Below, piece by piece: positions 61,702 through 64,000 of a stretch of 64,000 nucleotides of DNA (position 1 is its first letter; each line of letters starts with the position of its first letter). The position numbers and the translations under genes are program-made. This DNA is from Methanomicrobiales archaeon (GTDB lineage: Archaea; Halobacteriota; Methanomicrobia; Methanomicrobiales; JACTUA01): assembly GCA_030019205.1 (NCBI GenBank), contig JASEFH010000004.1, positions 62,001 to 126,000 on the forward strand, in the 5' to 3' direction. The notes below the pieces were generated by a model that was not told the DNA's origin, did no database searches, and saw only the letters and a program-made list of their open reading frames with translations.

Positions 61702-62562
61702 ATGAATGTGGCGAAGATCGCCGTGGCCAGCGGAAAAGGGGGGACGGGGAAGAGCACGGTTGCCGCGAACCTGGGCTACAGCCTCGCACAGGAGAGGGAT
61801 GTGGTGCTCGTGGACTGCGATGTGGAGGAGCCGAATCTCCACCTCTTCTTTCAGGATGGGCGGAGCGAATCTCCCGTAACCACACCCGTTCCCGTCATCG
61901 ACACCTCTGCATGCACCTTCTGCGGGAGGTGCGCGGAACAGTGCCGATACGGCGCGCTCCTGGTGCTGGAGAACGACATCCGGTTCTTCCGGGAGCTCTG
62001 CCATTCCTGCGGCGGCTGCTCTCTCGTATGCCCCACCGGGGCTGTTCGCGAGGAGATGGAGGCGGTGGGCAGGGTCTGGGAGTCCCGCCCCTTCCCGCAT
62101 CTCCGCCTGATCAGCGGGGTCCTGGACGTGGGGGAGATCCACAGCACCCGCGTGATCCAGGCGGCAAAACAGGCAGCAGAGCCTGCCGGGCTGATCATCT
62201 ACGATGCGCCGCCGGGCACCGCGTGCCCGGTCGTGGAGACCATGGAAGATTCGGACTTCTGCCTGCTGGTCACGGAGTCCACCCCCTTCGGGTTGCACGA
62301 TCTGGAGCTCGCGGCAGCGGTCGCGAAGAAGCTCTGCGTCCCCGCGGGCGTGGTGATCAACCGCAGCGATGGGGATGATGCGGAGACGATGGCCGTATGC
62401 TCCCGGCACGACCTGCCCGTTCTGCTGCGCATCCCCTTTGACCGGAAGATCGCCGCCTGGCAGAACCGCGGGGAGCTCTTCGCCGTGCACATGCCGCAGT
62501 GGCAGGGGAGATTCACCGATCTCTACACGCGGATCCAGGATATCGCCGGGGGAAGCAGATGA
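61702..62562 (+). CDS. MinD/Mrp-type ATPase with inserted ferredoxin domain (1)
   Basis: 286 aa. Deviant Walker A GKGGTGKST near residue 13, DCDVEEPN, then a ferredoxin insert with two [4Fe-4S] motifs, CTFCGRCAEQCR and CHSCGGCSLVCP, then the switch YDAPPGTACPV. This layout matches the paired cluster-handling ATPases of the ORP locus. Likely builds or delivers a metal cluster with its partner. ATG 61702 (GTG 61696 possible). ATGA overlap with the next gene. Confidence 0.92.
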   Translation: MNVAKIAVASGKGGTGKSTVAANLGYSLAQERDVVLVDCDVEEPNLHLFFQDGRSESPVTTPVPVIDTSACTFCGRCAEQCRYGALLVLENDIRFFRELCHSCGGCSLVCPTGAVREEMEAVGRVWESRPFPHLRLISGVLDVGEIHSTRVIQAAKQAAEPAGLIIYDAPPGTACPVVETMEDSDFCLLVTESTPFGLHDLELAAAVAKKLCVPAGVVINRSDGDDAETMAVCSRHDLPVLLRIPFDRKIAAWQNRGELFAVHMPQWQGRFTDLYTRIQDIAGGSR

Positions 62563-63428
62563 AGCAGCTTGCCGTGATCAGCGGGAAGGGGGGTACGGGA
62601 AAGACGGTGATCACCGCCGCCCTCGCAACGGTCCTTCCCTGTTCGAAAGTGATGGCGGACTGCGACGTGGACGCATCCAACCTGGAACTTCTCCTCAACC
62701 CGACGGTGATCTCCACACGCTCGTTCTATGGCATGCAGTGTGCGGCGATCGACCCCGGTCTCTGTGCCGGATGCGGGGAGTGTGCAGAAATCTGTCGATT
62801 CGATGCCATAGTCCAGAATCGTGATGTCTATTCCGTGAACCCCGTCCGGTGCGAGGGGTGCGCCGTCTGCACGGTCGTATGCCCGCAGCAGGCAATTACC
62901 CTGCAGCCACGCGTCGCCGGCGCGATCTACTACTCCGACACGGAGTGGGGCCCCCTCTCTCACGCCCGCCTGGAACCGGGCGCCGGCACCAGCGGGCTGC
63001 TGGTCGCAGAGGTGAAGAGGCAGGCGATCGGGGAGGCGGGGGACCGTGACCTGCTGCTGATCGACGGTCCGCCGGGCATCGGCTGCCCCCTCATCTCCAC
63101 CATCTCCGGCGCCGACGCGGTCATCCTCGCCACGGAGCCGAGCGTATCCGCCCTCCACGATATGGAGCGGGCGGTGCAGGTCTGCCGGGGATTCGGCGTG
63201 GACACCTCGGTGATCGTCAACAAGCATACCCTGGACGAGGCGATTGCGAACCGAATCGAGGGCTACTGCCGGGAGCAGGGGCTCGGGATTCTGGGGCGGA
63301 TCCCGTATGACGGGCAGGTGATCGAGAGCATCCGCCACCGTCGCCCTGTCACCCTGCAGGACTCGCCTGCAGCGTCGGCCCTCCGCGAGATCGGAGCGGC
63401 GGTGGCCGAACGGCTGCAGGATCTCTGA
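62559..63428 (+). CDS. MinD/Mrp-type ATPase with inserted ferredoxin domain (2)
   Basis: 289 aa. Walker A SGKGGTGKTV, ADCDVDASNLELLL, ferredoxin motifs CAGCGECAEICR and CEGCAVCTVVCP, and IDGPPGIGCPLIS. It is the paralogous partner of the preceding ATPase; such pairs are expected to form a heterodimer. Its ATG lies inside the previous stop, so translation is coupled. Confidence 0.92.
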   Translation: MKQLAVISGKGGTGKTVITAALATVLPCSKVMADCDVDASNLELLLNPTVISTRSFYGMQCAAIDPGLCAGCGECAEICRFDAIVQNRDVYSVNPVRCEGCAVCTVVCPQQAITLQPRVAGAIYYSDTEWGPLSHARLEPGAGTSGLLVAEVKRQAIGEAGDRDLLLIDGPPGIGCPLISTISGADAVILATEPSVSALHDMERAVQVCRGFGVDTSVIVNKHTLDEAIANRIEGYCREQGLGILGRIPYDGQVIESIRHRRPVTLQDSPAASALREIGAAVAERLQDL

Positions 63429-64000
63429 ATGCCGTTCTGGTGAAGGGCTTCCCTGCCCGTTCTGCGGTCAGGGGGATCGAGCCCCTTTTCCGACGAGGCG
63501 GCAGCGCGATGGTCGAGCAGTCTGGCCGCCCCTATCCTGCCCTGAGAAAGGATCCATCTCCCTCGTCACTGCCGTACGAAAGAGCATCTACGTTCCCATG
63601 CCGGATCTGCTCCGGGGTATCGGAAGGGAGGGTACCTCCCCCCTTCCGGGACTCCCTGCGGTGCGGCATCCCAGCATGGAAGCGCTGCGCGATTCTCTTC
63701 CCCCACACCCCCCGCATTGCGAAGGAATCCGCGGGGATATATGTGGGATACATTCTCCTTCCCGGGACGAGGGGACTTCAGCTCTCCCCACCTCATAGAG
63801 AATCCCGGTCCCCTGCCCCCCCCCGCATCCGTGCGGACCGCGCCGTGGATGCCGGAACGCCCTGCCCCTGAAAGGCGCCGCATGCTTCCGGCACATCCCG
63901 TGCTTGCGCAGAAATGGCGGCACCTATGGGGGGCGGAGGGCTCTCAGGCAATAAGACGCCCTGTTCGATCCGGTCATCCAGACCGCACCCGCGTCGCATT
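63429..64000. other. Gene-free end of window
   Basis: About 570 bp after the second ATPase. Open frames on both strands are Arg/Pro/Gly-rich and lack ribosome sites or domains. A gene could begin beyond the window edge. Confidence 0.4.

Noticed and set aside
63440-63871. 143-aa plus-strand frame at the window end
   Set aside because: No ribosome site, Pro/Arg/Ser-rich, equally long frames on the other strand.
1-64000. tRNA, rRNA and CRISPR arrays
   Set aside because: I scanned the intergenic stretches for T-arm sequences (GGTTCRAATCC-like), conserved rRNA blocks and regularly spaced repeats and found none; a tRNA scanner could still find an unusual or intron-bearing tRNA.

Overview
The window is high-GC archaeal DNA from a hydrogenotrophic methanogen, most likely of the order Methanomicrobiales (Methanoculleus-like gene content; the genus is an inference). 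The evidence is a dense set of methanogenesis genes: formylmethanofuran dehydrogenase (fwd), formyltransferase (ftr), heterodisulfide reductase with MvhD, methyl-coenzyme M reductase (mcrBDCGA), its activation ATPase AtwA, and the Na+-pumping methyltransferase (mtr). Promoters look archaeal (TATA boxes), start sites usually have GGAGG/GGTGA-type ribosome sites, and transcription seems to end at T-runs. I found no rRNA, tRNA, CRISPR array or insertion sequence.

Layout. 1-16.5 kb is housekeeping: a partial gene, a tungsten aldehyde:ferredoxin oxidoreductase diverging from nifB, two tandem paralogous small proteins, an OGG1-type glycosylase, an adenosylhomocysteinase-family enzyme, hisF, and a minus-strand run endA-trpS-pheS-[lone N6-adenine methylase]-pheT, plus nfo. 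A UbiA-type prenyltransferase gene at 16.7-17.8 kb is frameshifted. 18.1-26.8 kb is one tight nine-gene minus-strand operon: two TiaS/Mmp11-like proteins, a radical SAM protein, a ferredoxin-less IorA-like TPP enzyme, homocitrate synthase (aksA), homoaconitase large and small subunits (hacA, hacB; the small subunit has the YLRT specificity loop), an uncharacterised Cys-rich protein, and an aksF/leuB dehydrogenase. This reads as a coenzyme B biosynthesis operon carrying candidates for its unassigned late steps.

27.6-57.7 kb is a methanogenesis island. ftr diverges from a plus-strand operon fwdG-fwdF-hdrC-hdrB-hdrA-mvhD-fwdD-fwdB-fwdA-fwdC, which encodes most of a CO2-reducing, heterodisulfide-reducing electron-bifurcating supercomplex. 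mcrBDCGA follows, then a SPASM radical SAM gene, a ZIP metal transporter, atwA, a DUF134 regulator, a ferritin-VIT1 protein and the mtr operon. In mtr, the first 174 codons of mtrA are duplicated without a base change and fused in frame to mtrG.

58-63.4 kb holds a divergent peptide-deformylase-like gene and a metal-cofactor cluster resembling the bacterial ORP (orange protein) locus: a beta-lactamase-fold protein, DUF5320, two NifX-type proteins, a radical SAM-wHTH protein and two MinD/Mrp ATPases carrying ferredoxin domains. Two promoters in this cluster and the atwA promoter share a TGAGTAATA-centred, partly palindromic motif just downstream of the TATA box. This suggests common control, perhaps by the DUF134 protein.
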